The position numbers and the translations under genes are program-made. A DNA stretch of 64,000 nt from Microbacterium sp. lyk4-40-TSB-66 (lineage in GTDB: Bacteria > Actinomycetota > Actinomycetes > Actinomycetales > Microbacteriaceae). The DNA lies in contig NZ_JARVRW010000014.1 in assembly GCF_030209475.1 (NCBI RefSeq), positions 1 to 64,000 on the forward strand. The letters are read 5' to 3'. Of the stretch, positions 17,586-26,733 are shown piece after piece (the first letter of the stretch is position 1; each line of letters starts with the position of its first letter). A model generated the notes under the pieces. It was not told where the DNA came from. It worked only from the letters and a program-made list of their open reading frames with translations, and searched no databases.

Positions 17586-17675
17586 GACGTGCGAACCCGC
17601 GCCCCGGCCCCACCCACGCCCGGCACCGCCGGGCGTGCCCTCGCGCTCGCGGAGCGGCCGTGCCAGCGTGGGGGC

Positions 17676-18470
17676 ATGCAGAGGATCATCGCGGGGCTCG
17701 ACGTCCACACGTCCCACACCGACGTCGCCGGACGCGACGTGCTGCTGTGGCATCACGGGTCACCGCAGACGGGGGCGATCCTCCCCCCGGTGCAGCGTGC
17801 GGCCGACACCCGCGGTCTCGCGGTCGTCTCGATCGCCCGTCCCGCCTACGCCGGATCCCCGCGGAGGCCCGGGCGCACGGTCGCCGACGTCGCCGCGGGC
17901 ATCCGGCCGGTGCTCGATGAGCTGGGTGCGGCATCCGTCGTCTCGGTCGGCGCGTCGGGTGGCGGACCGCACGCCCTCGCCTCCGCCGCGGCGATGCCGG
18001 ACCTGGTCCGCGCGGTGATCACGTTCGCCTCGCCGGCGCCGTTCACCGGTCGCGACGACTGGTTCACCGCAATGCAGGCGCCCGGCGGTCTGCGCGCCGC
18101 GGCGCAGGGCGAGGCGGCACGCCGCCGCTTCGCCGAGACCGACCGATTCGATCCGGCGCAGTTCGTGGATGCCGACTTCGCCGCGCTCGAGGAGGAGTGG
18201 GCGTCGCTGGGAGCCGACGCCGGCGCGGCGGAGCAGCTCGGACCCGATGGGCTCATCGACGACGACCTCGCCTTCACCCGACCCTGGGGTTTCGAGCTCG
18301 CGGAGGTCACGGCATCCGTTCTCCTCGTCCAGGGCGGCCTCGACCGCGTGATCCCTCCCGCGCACGCGCGGATGCTGGCGGGCGCCCTCCCGCACGCGAC
18401 GCTCGACCTGCGTCCCGATGACGGTCACGTCTCGGTCCTCCGTCACCTCAGCGCGGCACTGGCCCGTTGA
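17676..18470 (+). CDS. Alpha/beta hydrolase
   Basis: 264 residues with the fold of small esterases or epoxide-hydrolase-like enzymes: HHGSPQTG near 26-33 (oxyanion region), nucleophile elbow VGASGGG with Ser94, LVQGGLDRVIPP near 230 carrying the acid, and DDGHVSVL with the catalytic His near 253. The substrate is unknown. The ATG at 17676 follows GTGGGGGC, a weak ribosome site. The gene is flanked on both sides by related GAGTGTCC hairpins. Confidence 0.85.
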   Translation: MQRIIAGLDVHTSHTDVAGRDVLLWHHGSPQTGAILPPVQRAADTRGLAVVSIARPAYAGSPRRPGRTVADVAAGIRPVLDELGAASVVSVGASGGGPHALASAAAMPDLVRAVITFASPAPFTGRDDWFTAMQAPGGLRAAAQGEAARRRFAETDRFDPAQFVDADFAALEEEWASLGADAGAAEQLGPDGLIDDDLAFTRPWGFELAEVTASVLLVQGGLDRVIPPAHARMLAGALPHATLDLRPDDGHVSVLRHLSAALAR

Positions 18471-18529
18471 GTGTCCCGTACACGCCGCTCGCGAGCGTCC
18501 GAAGCGGTGTGTCGTGGACACTCGACGGG
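18463..18529. repeat. Hairpin repeat (GAGTGTCC type), right of hydrolase gene
   Basis: CCCGTTGAGTGTCC (18463-18476) pairs with GGACACTCGACGGG (18516-18529), 13 exact pairs and one G-T. The left arm overlaps the stop codon of the hydrolase gene, so the element probably also acts as its terminator. Confidence 0.75.
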
Positions 18530-18557
18530 AGGGAGCCGCAGCGACCAGGGCGTCCGG

Positions 18558-19778
18558 TCAGGCCGTCGCACCCCGCCGCATCCGCAGCAACGCCTCACCC
18601 GCCGCGGCGACCATCGCCGCGAGCGCCAGCGACACCGCGATCGTGATGAGGGCCGCGGCAGGTCCCGTGGAATCCAGGGCCGCTCCCGCGATCACGCCAC
18701 CGATCGGGACGCCCAGCGACATCGCCGCCGTCGGATATGCCAGGGTCTCCGTGACACGGCCCTCGGGGGCGCGGGCGGATGCCACGAGGATGCCGGAGAC
18801 CATCACCGGCGACACCGCCAGGCCCAGCAGCAGGATCACGCCGAACAGCACCGGCACCGACCCCTGCGCGAACGGAAGGGCGACGGCGACGAGCGCGGCC
18901 AGCGCGGCGAAGCCGATGTAGCGGGCGGCGGGGGAGAGCCTCCACGTCCGCGCGCCCGTGATCACCGAGCCGATCGCGATCGCCAGAGCCAGCGCGCTGA
19001 AGGCCGGACCCGCCAGCCACGGTCGTCCGCCCACCTCGGCCCAGCCGACGAGGCTCACGTCGAACGCACCGAACACCCCGCCGAGTGCGACGCAGGCGAG
19101 GGCGATGGGCACGACTCCGGCGGGCGGCAGCACCGGGCCCCGGCGGGGTCCGCGCGGTGTCGCCTCCGGCTGCGTGCCCCGCTGCGCGGCGAGCCACACG
19201 CCGCCGACGACGCCGAGACCCAGCGACCCGAGCATGGCCACGGCCGGGTCGAGGGCCGCCGCGCCCGCGGTGATCGCGGGCGGACCCGCGATGAACACCA
19301 TTTGGTCGGCGATGGTCTCCAACGCCAGGGCCGCTGTCCGGTGCGCGGGAGGCGCCAGCACCGTCCACCGCGCGCGCACGGCCGAGGTGAGGTCGGGGGT
19401 GGCGGCCCCCGTCACCAGCGCCGCGACGAGCCACGTCCAGAACGGCGCCCCCGTCAGCACGAGGGCGAGCAGGGCGGATGCCGCGAGCACCAGGCATCCG
19501 AGCGAGACCAGGATGACGCGCGCCTGGCCGTGCCGATCCATGCGCGACGACCACAGGGGAGCCGCGACGGCCATGCCGATCACGAGCGGTGCCACCACGA
19601 GTCCGGCCGAGGCGAAGCTGCCGGTCGCGGCCGAGACGAGGAGGATGATCCCGAGCGAGAGCGTCGCGCGGGGGAAGCGGGCGAGGATGCCGGCGGCGAC
19701 GAAGCTGCGCGCGCCGGGCAGCCGCAGCACCTGTCCGTATGCGCGGACGCCCTGACCTGTCTCGGCGGCGACGCTCAT
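18558..19778 (-). CDS. MFS transporter
   Basis: 406 residues with about 12 hydrophobic segments and a cytosolic loop near residues 195-215. SSRMDRHGQARV near residue 70 is the MFS loop 2-3 signature (G-x-x-x-D-R-x-G-R type, degenerate). Substrate and direction are unknown; many such proteins in this lineage are drug or metabolite exporters. The ATG at 19778 is preferred because upstream in-frame sequence is Arg/Ser-rich and not protein-like. Confidence 0.82.
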   Translation of the reverse strand: MSVAAETGQGVRAYGQVLRLPGARSFVAAGILARFPRATLSLGIILLVSAATGSFASAGLVVAPLVIGMAVAAPLWSSRMDRHGQARVILVSLGCLVLAASALLALVLTGAPFWTWLVAALVTGAATPDLTSAVRARWTVLAPPAHRTAALALETIADQMVFIAGPPAITAGAAALDPAVAMLGSLGLGVVGGVWLAAQRGTQPEATPRGPRRGPVLPPAGVVPIALACVALGGVFGAFDVSLVGWAEVGGRPWLAGPAFSALALAIAIGSVITGARTWRLSPAARYIGFAALAALVAVALPFAQGSVPVLFGVILLLGLAVSPVMVSGILVASARAPEGRVTETLAYPTAAMSLGVPIGGVIAGAALDSTGPAAALITIAVSLALAAMVAAAGEALLRMRRGATA

Positions 19779-19908
19779 GCGCGTACCGTCGGGGTCACGG
19801 CATCCCGTGCGGCTCCCGCGGTCGCACACCCCGGGTGGAACCTGCATCCTCCGATGCGGTCGCCGCGATGGTGCCGACCTCGTCGAAGATGCGCGCGCCC
19901 CGACGAGC

Positions 19909-20688
19909 TCACGCGGTGTAGTCGAATCGGCTGATCTCCTCGAGCGCCTCGACGACGAACGACACGCTCTGCTCGAACAGCTCGGCGCCGTGCTCCGCGT
20001 TGGCGCCGGTCGGGTCGCCCAGCACACCGGTGGGTCCGAAGTCGTTCGACAGCCATCCGAAGGTCACGGGCTTGGAGTTGAAGCCGATGTGGCGGAAATC
20101 ACCGATGTGCGCGGGCACCGTGGCCGCGAACGTCGAGGGGTCCACGAGCTCGGGACGCAGGTGCATGATCATGCTCGTCTCGCCGTGTCCGGCGTGGATG
20201 CCGGTGCCGTGCTCGTCCGGACCACCGTCGGTGCCGTCGAACGAGGGCACGCGGGCGGCGGGCATGAAGAACGTGCGCAGCCCGAAGCGGCGGCGCAGCT
20301 CGCGGTTCGCCACGTTCAGGAGCGCGACGTTGCCGCCGTGTCCGTTGAGGAAGACCAGGGTGCGCGCCCGGGTGGTCAGGATCGACCGGCCGATGTCGAC
20401 GACGGTCTGCAGCATGGTCTCGGGCGTCAGCCACAGCGTGCCCGGCGCCCACGAGTGCTCGTCGGACTTCGTGATCGACAACGTGGGCAGCTGCCAGACG
20501 TCGAGACCCTGGGCGGCGGCGCGCGCGACGGCGGCCGTGGCGGAGGCCTCGGCGACGATGGCGTCCGTCGCCAGGGGGAGGTGCGCACCGTGGTGCTCGA
20601 TCGCGCCCGTGGGGAGCACGAGGATCGAGTCCTCGGTCAGGGCCTCGGCTGCGGCGGGACCGCTGAGCTCGGCGAGAAGACGGGTCAT
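19909..20688 (-). CDS. Creatininase family protein
   Basis: 259 residues. The metal-binding start EHHGAHLPLATDA contributes Glu31, His33 and Asp42; FLNGHGGN near 115-123 and HAGHGETS near 165 complete the family pattern. Relatives open cyclic amides (creatinine, MftE peptide cleavage, formylamido-pyrimidine hydrolysis). The start overlaps the stop of the FAD oxidoreductase by four bases, so the two act in one pathway. The real substrate is open. Confidence 0.87.
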   Translation of the reverse strand: MTRLLAELSGPAAAEALTEDSILVLPTGAIEHHGAHLPLATDAIVAEASATAAVARAAAQGLDVWQLPTLSITKSDEHSWAPGTLWLTPETMLQTVVDIGRSILTTRARTLVFLNGHGGNVALLNVANRELRRRFGLRTFFMPAARVPSFDGTDGGPDEHGTGIHAGHGETSMIMHLRPELVDPSTFAATVPAHIGDFRHIGFNSKPVTFGWLSNDFGPTGVLGDPTGANAEHGAELFEQSVSFVVEALEEISRFDYTA

Positions 20689-22016
20689 GAGATGATCGCT
20701 CCCTTGCGCGCGCCGGTGTAGTCGGGGTTGAGCTTGCCGGGGTTCAGCAGGCGGTTCGGGTCGGTCAGGGCGGCGGTCTCGGCGGTCTGCTCGACGTTGA
20801 AGTCGACGTTCCACTGGTGCGGGTTGTGCACGCCCACCCCGATCGCGTTGAGCTCGGCGATGCCGCGGTACACGTCCTCTTCGCTGACGTAGGGCGCGGC
20901 GAGCATGCCGATCGGGAACGCCTTGGTCGACTCGATGTGCAGCTTCCCGCCGGCGAAGACGCCCTCGACGGCGTCGATGTCGTCGGCGAGGGGTGCGCCC
21001 GCGACCTCGAGGTGGAACACCTCGTGCGATTGGCTCTTCTGGTACCACTCGATGGGGTGGTTGTAGCTCAGCATCGACAGGCGAATGCTCGCCTGCGGAC
21101 CCTCGCGTACAGCCTCGACGCGGCCTCCCGCGCCCTCGATGATCGCGGTGACGGTGTCGATCTGGCCGGCGTCCAGGATGACGCGCAGGCTCGACCGGCC
21201 CTCCGGGATGGCGTCGTCGGCGGGGAGGGATGCCGAGATGTCCGGGCCGTCGCCCGACACCAGGCGCGGTGAGGGCTCGAGGTTGCCGATGGTCTGCACC
21301 ACCGAGAGGGTGCCGGCGAAGTCGGGGAAGCTCGCCCACAGGCCCCGCCATTCGCGGAGCGGTTCGAGCCGCACGGTCGCGCGCACGATGACGCCCGCGG
21401 TGCCGTAGTTGTGCACGTACTTCTGGGCCTCGTCGCCCTCGACGTGGTGGATCTCGGCGCTGCCGTCGGCGTGCACGACGTCGAGGGCGGCGACGAAGCC
21501 GCGGTCGTTCGAGCCGTGCTCGATCGAGCCGGTGCCACCGGAACCGCCGGAGAGGAAGCCGCCGATCGTCGACTGCGCGGTCGAGGGGTACATCCACAGC
21601 GCCTGGCCTGCGGCCCACGCGGCCTGTTCGAGCAGCACCATCGGCGTGCCGGCTTCGGCGGTGATGAAGCCGTCGCCGACCTCGACGATGGCCTTGGCGC
21701 GGGTGGTGTCGATCACGAGACCGCCCTGCATCGGGATTCCCTGGCCGTAGTTGCCGGTGCCCTTGCCGCGCACGGTGATCGGAACCCCGTGACGGGATGC
21801 CGCGGCCACGGCAGTGGCGATCTGCTCGGCGTTCGCGGCGAAGACGACGAGGTCGGCGAGGCCGAGGGGGAGCTGGGCGGCGATGATCGGCGACATCGGC
21901 GAACCGTCGACGCTGGCGCGCTCGCGCACGCGCGGTTCGGCGCTGACGGCGGCGGGGCCGAGCAGGTCGAGGAGTTCGTCTTCGAGGGAGAGGACGCGGG
22001 TGGCGGTGTCGCTCAT
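20685..22016 (-). CDS. FAD-binding oxidoreductase (PCMH/GlcD type)
   Basis: 443 residues. The FAD PCMH domain is at about 50-225, with TVRGKGTGNYGQGIPMQGG and GGSGGTGSIEHGSNDRGF, the usual pyrophosphate-binding stretches. The C-terminal half resembles the FAD-linked oxidase cap. Family members oxidise 2-hydroxyacids or similar substrates. The ATG at 22016 is about 60 codons into a longer open frame whose upstream part overlaps a hairpin repeat. It is coupled to the creatininase gene. Confidence 0.82.
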   Translation of the reverse strand: MSDTATRVLSLEDELLDLLGPAAVSAEPRVRERASVDGSPMSPIIAAQLPLGLADLVVFAANAEQIATAVAAASRHGVPITVRGKGTGNYGQGIPMQGGLVIDTTRAKAIVEVGDGFITAEAGTPMVLLEQAAWAAGQALWMYPSTAQSTIGGFLSGGSGGTGSIEHGSNDRGFVAALDVVHADGSAEIHHVEGDEAQKYVHNYGTAGVIVRATVRLEPLREWRGLWASFPDFAGTLSVVQTIGNLEPSPRLVSGDGPDISASLPADDAIPEGRSSLRVILDAGQIDTVTAIIEGAGGRVEAVREGPQASIRLSMLSYNHPIEWYQKSQSHEVFHLEVAGAPLADDIDAVEGVFAGGKLHIESTKAFPIGMLAAPYVSEEDVYRGIAELNAIGVGVHNPHQWNVDFNVEQTAETAALTDPNRLLNPGKLNPDYTGARKGAIIS

Positions 22017-22077
22017 GGGGTGTGTCTCCGGGTGGAACGGGTGGGGATGGATGCCGCGGGGGCGGCGGGCGGCGGTG

Positions 22078-22157
22078 CACAACGCAGGAGTTCTCTCACT
22101 GCTCCGCGTCATTCCGGGTGCCGATCTGGTGCCGGGCGTCGGATCTCCTGCGTTGTG
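22078..22157. repeat. Intergenic hairpin with 13 bp arms
   Basis: CACAACGCAGGAG (22078-22090) pairs exactly with CTCCTGCGTTGTG (22145-22157) around a 54 nt loop. It lies between the start of the FAD oxidoreductase and the stop of the substrate-binding protein gene (both minus strand). Confidence 0.7.
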
Positions 22158-22255
22158 TCCGTGTCGGGACGATGACCGGGGGTGATTCGGCCGCACGGCG
22201 GCGAACTGCTTTCTGCGGCGAGGATGCGCCGGGGGCCGGCACGGCCCGGCCCGGA

Positions 22256-22286
22256 CGGCCCGGCCCGCACGAGGCGGGCCGGGCCG
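22256..22286 (-). terminator. GC-rich hairpin downstream of substrate-binding protein gene
   Basis: CGGCCCGGCCCGC (22256-22268) pairs perfectly with GCGGGCCGGGCCG (22274-22286) across a five-base loop. It lies 68 bp after the stop of the ABC substrate-binding gene. No T-tract follows, as is common in GC-rich actinobacteria. Confidence 0.65.
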
Positions 22287-22353
22287 GGGACACGCGTGCG
22301 GGTTCCGGCGGGTCGACCGGCCGGGTCGGCGTGAGCGGACCCGGCCGATCGGG

Positions 22354-23532
22354 TCAGAACGAGATCGAGGTGTCGACGAATTCGTTCGTGTACAGGTCGG
22401 CCGGGGTGTAGCCGGCCGCGGGCGGGGTGCCGAGGTCGGTGTACACCTTGCCCGCCTTGTCGAAGAAGTCCGCGAAGCGGTCGTCGTCGAAGTCGCCGTA
22501 GGTGGAGTTCGTGCCGTTGCCGACGAGGCCGAGGTCGACCTGCGTCTTGACCGAGTAGTCGGCGACGCCCTGCGTATAGGTCCAACCGGTGGCGTACTGG
22601 TCGACCAGGTCGAGGATGAGGGCGTTGGCCGCCGACGGGTCCTCGTAGTAGGCGACGCCGGCCTTCTGCAGCACGGGCACGAGCTTGGTCAGGCAGGGCG
22701 ACAGCTCCTCGAAGTCGGCGGCCTTGACCGACACCGACGACTGGTACGTCTGCCATCCCGCGTCGTGGATCAGCGCGAAGTCGACGGGCTTACCCCAGGC
22801 CGAGACCTCGTTCTGGTACACGTACGGCTCGGCCGAGGCGAAGCCCTGCTGCATGTCCTTGCCGCCGGCGGCGACGAAGTTCGACGGGGTGCCGTCGTAC
22901 GAGCCGTCGAGGATCGACGCGTCGGCGAGGCCGGCGCTCTTGAGGTACTCGATGTAGGCCGAACCGTCGAAGTAGCGCCAGACGCCGCCGTTCGCCGAAA
23001 GGGCCGCCTTGACGTCATCCACCGTCTTGACGTCGGGGTAGGTCTCGGGGTCCCACATGACCATCGTCGGGCTGATGTCGAGCGGGGCGAAGACGGCCTT
23101 CGTGGGGGTCGTGTCCGAGAGCTGGATCGCCTCGTCGGTGCTGATGTAGCCGAGGGTGATCGCGTCGTCCTGGTACATCTGCGCCGAGACGGTCTGGAAG
23201 CCGATGGCGGGACCGCCGGCGCGGATCTCGAGGTTGACGCCGGTGAACTCGCCGTCCGACATCAGGGGGCCGGTGACCGCCTTGGTGTTGGCGTCGATCG
23301 TGTAGTCGTCCTTGATCATCTCGTAGAGGTGACCGTGCTCGGCTTCGGGGTTCCAGTCGGTCTGGATGACGACGGTGGCGGGGCAGTCGGCCGACAGGTC
23401 GACCGAGCCGATCTCCATGTCGGATGTCGTGGGGGCGGTCTCCGCGGCGCTGCCGGCGCAGGAGGTGAGGGTGAGGGCGATCGCGACGGCGCCGGTGACG
23501 GCGGTGCCGCGGACGAGGGTGGAGCGCTGCAT
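22354..23532 (-). CDS. ABC transporter substrate-binding lipoprotein, NMT1/THI5 type
   Basis: 392 residues. It has a lipoprotein signal peptide with the lipobox ending LTSC (Cys25). The mature part resembles periplasmic binding proteins of the nitrate/sulfonate/pyrimidine group (VVIQTDWNPEAEHG at the start of the mature domain, AGGPAIGFQTVSAQMYQDDAITLGY following). The ligand is unknown; neighbours suggest a pyrimidine-like or cyclic amide compound. It is followed by a strong hairpin, so it may be made in excess over the downstream oxidoreductase. Confidence 0.82.
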   Translation of the reverse strand: MQRSTLVRGTAVTGAVAIALTLTSCAGSAAETAPTTSDMEIGSVDLSADCPATVVIQTDWNPEAEHGHLYEMIKDDYTIDANTKAVTGPLMSDGEFTGVNLEIRAGGPAIGFQTVSAQMYQDDAITLGYISTDEAIQLSDTTPTKAVFAPLDISPTMVMWDPETYPDVKTVDDVKAALSANGGVWRYFDGSAYIEYLKSAGLADASILDGSYDGTPSNFVAAGGKDMQQGFASAEPYVYQNEVSAWGKPVDFALIHDAGWQTYQSSVSVKAADFEELSPCLTKLVPVLQKAGVAYYEDPSAANALILDLVDQYATGWTYTQGVADYSVKTQVDLGLVGNGTNSTYGDFDDDRFADFFDKAGKVYTDLGTPPAAGYTPADLYTNEFVDTSISF

Positions 23533-23689
23533 GCTGGTTCGCTTTCTGTGACGGGGGTGGAGCTCTCGGGTGCGGGTGTTCTCGGGTACGCCGGATGCCG
23601 CCGCGGTGCGTGCGCGGCATCCGGAGGGGGTGGCCCGGATGCCGCCGCGGTGCGGTGCCGCGGCATCGGGAGTGCGTCGGTGGTGCGGG

Positions 23690-24580
23690 TCAGAGGGTGC
23701 TGTCGTACCAGCGGCCGACGGCCACCTTCGACATCCAGCCGAAGAGGGCGAAGATCGCCACTCCCAGCAGGCAGGCCGCGAGGATGGCGGCGAACAGCTC
23801 GGCGCTCTGCAGGCGGGACTGGTAGTTGGCGATGAGCGAGCCGATGCCGGGCTCACCGCGGCGGAAGAAGTAGTCGCCGACGATCGCGCCGATGACCGAC
23901 AGCCCCGCCGAGGTGCGCATGCCCACGAAGATCGAGGGGAGGGCTGCGGGGAGGGTGAGCTTGGTGAGCACGGTCCACTTGTTGGCCTTCTGCAGGCGGA
24001 ACAGCTCGCGCTGCGACTTGTCGACCGACTGCAGGCCGAACAGCGTGTTCGACACCATGGGGAAGAGGGCGATGAGCACGCAGACGATGACGCGGGCGAG
24101 GAACTCGTAGCCGAACCAGAATCCGACCAGCGGCACGAGCGCGAGGATCGGGATGCACTGGAGCATCACGGCGTAGGCGTACGTCGAGCGTTCGACCCAG
24201 CGGGCGAGGGACATCGCGATCGCCCAACCGATGCCGAGCACCATCGCCACGAACAGGCCCGTGAGGGCCACGCCGGTCGTGCGGAAGAGTGCGATCCAGA
24301 TGTCGGCGCCCACCTGCGGGTCGAAGAACCCGAGGGTGAACATCTCGTGCGGCATGGGCATGAGGAAGCCCTTGCCCGACGCGGCGAGGGCGATCGAGAC
24401 GGCGTACCACGCGCCGAGCAGCACGACGAGCACGGCGAGCGGGGGACCGATGACGGCGGCTCGCGCGCCGAAGCCGCGGCTGCGTGCGGCCGTACGCGGG
24501 CGCGGCGGCTCGACGGGGGGCGTGGATGACGTGGGCGCGGACGACTCCACGGCGACCGGCTCTGCTGACGTGGTGCTCAT
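23690..24580 (-). CDS. ABC transporter permease, SsuC/TauC/ThiX-like
   Basis: 296 residues with six or so transmembrane segments after a Pro/Ser/Ala-rich cytosolic leader. The EAA-like loop appears as ANKWTVLTKLTLPAALPSIFVGMRTSAGLSVIGAIVGDYFF, a binding-protein-dependent inner membrane component signature. The start overlaps the ATPase stop by four bases. It partners the ATPase and the substrate-binding lipoprotein. Confidence 0.88.
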   Translation of the reverse strand: MSTTSAEPVAVESSAPTSSTPPVEPPRPRTAARSRGFGARAAVIGPPLAVLVVLLGAWYAVSIALAASGKGFLMPMPHEMFTLGFFDPQVGADIWIALFRTTGVALTGLFVAMVLGIGWAIAMSLARWVERSTYAYAVMLQCIPILALVPLVGFWFGYEFLARVIVCVLIALFPMVSNTLFGLQSVDKSQRELFRLQKANKWTVLTKLTLPAALPSIFVGMRTSAGLSVIGAIVGDYFFRRGEPGIGSLIANYQSRLQSAELFAAILAACLLGVAIFALFGWMSKVAVGRWYDSTL

Positions 24581-25365
24581 GAGTGTCCTTCCCGAAGGGC
24601 GTGGGAGACCTCGCCGACGAGCTTCGCGTACTCGGCCGTGTAACGGATCTCGGGGTCGCGGGGCATGTCAAAGGGGATCTCGAAGGTGTCGACGAGGTGA
24701 CCGGGGCGCCCCGACATCACGACGACCTTGGTGGAGAGGTAGATGGCCTCGGAGACCGAGTGGGTGATGAAGAGCCCGCCGAACTTCTGCGCGACGAAGA
24801 TCTTGATGAGTTCGTCGTTCAGGCGTTCGCGGGTGATCTCGTCGAGGGCGCCGAACGGCTCGTCGAAGAGGAACAGCTCGGGGTCGAGGGTGAGGGAGCG
24901 CGCGAGCGAGGCGCGCATCTTCATGCCGCCCGACATCTGCTTGGGCAGGTGCTTCTCGAAGCCCTTGAGTCCGACGAGGTCGATGGCCCACTGGGCCTTC
25001 GGCGTGCGGACGCGCTTGGGCTGCCAGTTGAGCTCGGCGAGCAGTTCGACGTTCGACTGCACGTCGCGCCAGGGCAGGAGCGTGGCGTCCTGGAAGACGT
25101 AGCCGATCCGGTCGGTGTTGACGGTGGCGACGCCCTCGCTCGCGGTCTCGAGGCCCGACGCGATGCGCAGCAGGGTCGATTTTCCGCAGCCGGAGGGGCC
25201 GACGACGCTGACGAATTCGCCGCGGTTCACGGTGAGGTCGACGCCGGAGAGGGCGGTGGTGCCGTTGGGGAACGTCAGGGCGACGCCCCGGAAGTCCAGG
25301 ATCGGCGCGGTGGGATCCGCGACGGGTACCGGGGCGGGAGAGGCCAAGGTCACGGGGGCGCTCAC
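24577..25365 (-). CDS. ABC transporter ATP-binding protein, SsuB/TauB/ThiZ-like
   Basis: 262 residues. Walker A is GPSGCGKST (56-64), the Q-loop is YVFQDATLLPW, the signature is MSGGMKMRASLARSL, Walker B is LFLFDEPFGALDE, and the switch His is in FITHSVSEA. It powers the import of the substrate delivered by the NMT1-type lipoprotein. It starts 17 bp after the stop of the amidohydrolase gene. Confidence 0.92.
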   Translation of the reverse strand: MSAPVTLASPAPVPVADPTAPILDFRGVALTFPNGTTALSGVDLTVNRGEFVSVVGPSGCGKSTLLRIASGLETASEGVATVNTDRIGYVFQDATLLPWRDVQSNVELLAELNWQPKRVRTPKAQWAIDLVGLKGFEKHLPKQMSGGMKMRASLARSLTLDPELFLFDEPFGALDEITRERLNDELIKIFVAQKFGGLFITHSVSEAIYLSTKVVVMSGRPGHLVDTFEIPFDMPRDPEIRYTAEYAKLVGEVSHALREGHS

Positions 25366-25382
25366 TTTCCGTTGGGGGCGGG

Positions 25383-26651
25383 TTACGGCGCCGTCGCGGG
25401 TGCGGCGGAGCGGGTGGGGACGGCGAGGGCGAAGGATGCCGCGGTCTCGGTCGAGACGGTCGTGCGGCTGACGAGCCGTCCGCGGTGGATCACGACGCGG
25501 TCGGCGCTGGCGAAGGCGACGGCCTCGCCGAGGGAGTCCGCCTTGACGGCGACGAGGTCGGCGCGGGCTCCGGCGACCGGGCCGGCGAGGGGCAGGCCCA
25601 TCACGTCGCGGGCGCCGACGGTGACGGCATCCATGGCGTCATCCGGGGCGAGGTGTCCGGCGCTGACGAGCAGGGAGGCGGTCTCGAGGTGGTCGCAGCG
25701 TCCGACGGGGTTGAAGGGGTCGCGCACGTTGTCGGCGCCGGCGGCGACGCGCACCCCGGCGGCCTTGAGGCGGCCGATCGGGGCGATGCCGCGGGGGATC
25801 GCGCGGTCGACGCCCCACCCCTGCAGGTACAGGTTCGTGATCGGCAGCGCGATGATGCCGATGTCGGCGGTGCGGATGCCGTCGGCGAGGGCGTCGAGCT
25901 CCGTCTCGGCCATCATGCTCAACCGCACGCAGTGACCCGCGGTGCGGGGGCGGTGCCAGCCCGTGACGGCGGCGGCGTAGGCGGCGAGGGTGTCGGCGCC
26001 CGCGAGGCTCTCGTCGGTGTGCAGGTCGAGACCGACGTCGCGACGGCGCGCGAGGGCGATCAGCCGATCGAGGTCGGCGATCGGGTCGTCGGCGAGGTGC
26101 GGGGCGCCGCCGACGAGGTCGACGCCGGCGTCGAGGGCCGCCTCGAACACGTCGTCGGGCACGGTCGGGCCGCCGAGGGCGACGAGCTCGATGTCCATGA
26201 GTCCGGCTAACTCGGCCCGCAGGCGCACCAGGGCTCGCACCCCGGTCAGGGCGTCCTCGCCGCGCAGCAGGTCGACGTGCGTACGGATCGCGGTGATCCC
26301 GGACGCCAGCATCCGCCGAGCGGTGTCGCGGGCGCGCCCGAGCGTGTCGTCCTCGTCGAGGGTCATGGCGTAGGCGTGCCAGCTGTCGATGGCGCGTTCG
26401 AGGTCGCCGAACGGGGGCTGGATGGCATCCCACGACTGCGATTTGTCGAGGTGCGCGTGAGGTTCCGCGCCCGCGGCGGTGACGAGGTATCCGGCGAGGT
26501 CGAGCGTCACCCCGTCGGTTTCGGGCAGGGGGCTCCCCGCGGGCACGACCGCGAGCACCTCGTCGCCGTCGAGCGCGATGTCGACGAGGTCGCCGGAGGC
26601 GAGGCGCACGCCTCGCAGTGAGGCGATCGAGACGGGTGGAACGGCGGACAC
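25383..26651 (-). CDS. Cytosine deaminase-like amidohydrolase
   Basis: 422 residues. EPHAHLDK (His65, His67) is the hallmark of the CodA-type amidohydrolases, followed by LHTDES near 215, GHCVRLS near 243, and SDN-type GADNVRDPFNPVGRCDHLE near 317 with the catalytic Asp. It deaminates or hydrolyses a pyrimidine-like ring in the cytosol. As first gene before an ABC importer, it suggests uptake and deamination of the same compound. Two candidate regulatory elements lie upstream. Confidence 0.85.
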   Translation of the reverse strand: MSAVPPVSIASLRGVRLASGDLVDIALDGDEVLAVVPAGSPLPETDGVTLDLAGYLVTAAGAEPHAHLDKSQSWDAIQPPFGDLERAIDSWHAYAMTLDEDDTLGRARDTARRMLASGITAIRTHVDLLRGEDALTGVRALVRLRAELAGLMDIELVALGGPTVPDDVFEAALDAGVDLVGGAPHLADDPIADLDRLIALARRRDVGLDLHTDESLAGADTLAAYAAAVTGWHRPRTAGHCVRLSMMAETELDALADGIRTADIGIIALPITNLYLQGWGVDRAIPRGIAPIGRLKAAGVRVAAGADNVRDPFNPVGRCDHLETASLLVSAGHLAPDDAMDAVTVGARDVMGLPLAGPVAGARADLVAVKADSLGEAVAFASADRVVIHRGRLVSRTTVSTETAASFALAVPTRSAAPATAP

Positions 26652-26733
26652 GAGGGCCTCCGGGTGGCGAGAAGACAGGCGTCGAGACGGGAACCACGAC
26701 GGCGGGGCGAGCCGCCGAGGGCGGCTGCGTCAG

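Noticed and set aside
19909..22080. Single 723-residue oxidoreductase-creatininase fusion
   Set aside because: The upstream part of that frame is Arg/His/Pro-rich and antagonistic to the clear FAD-oxidase frame; the two genes are separate with an ATGA overlap.
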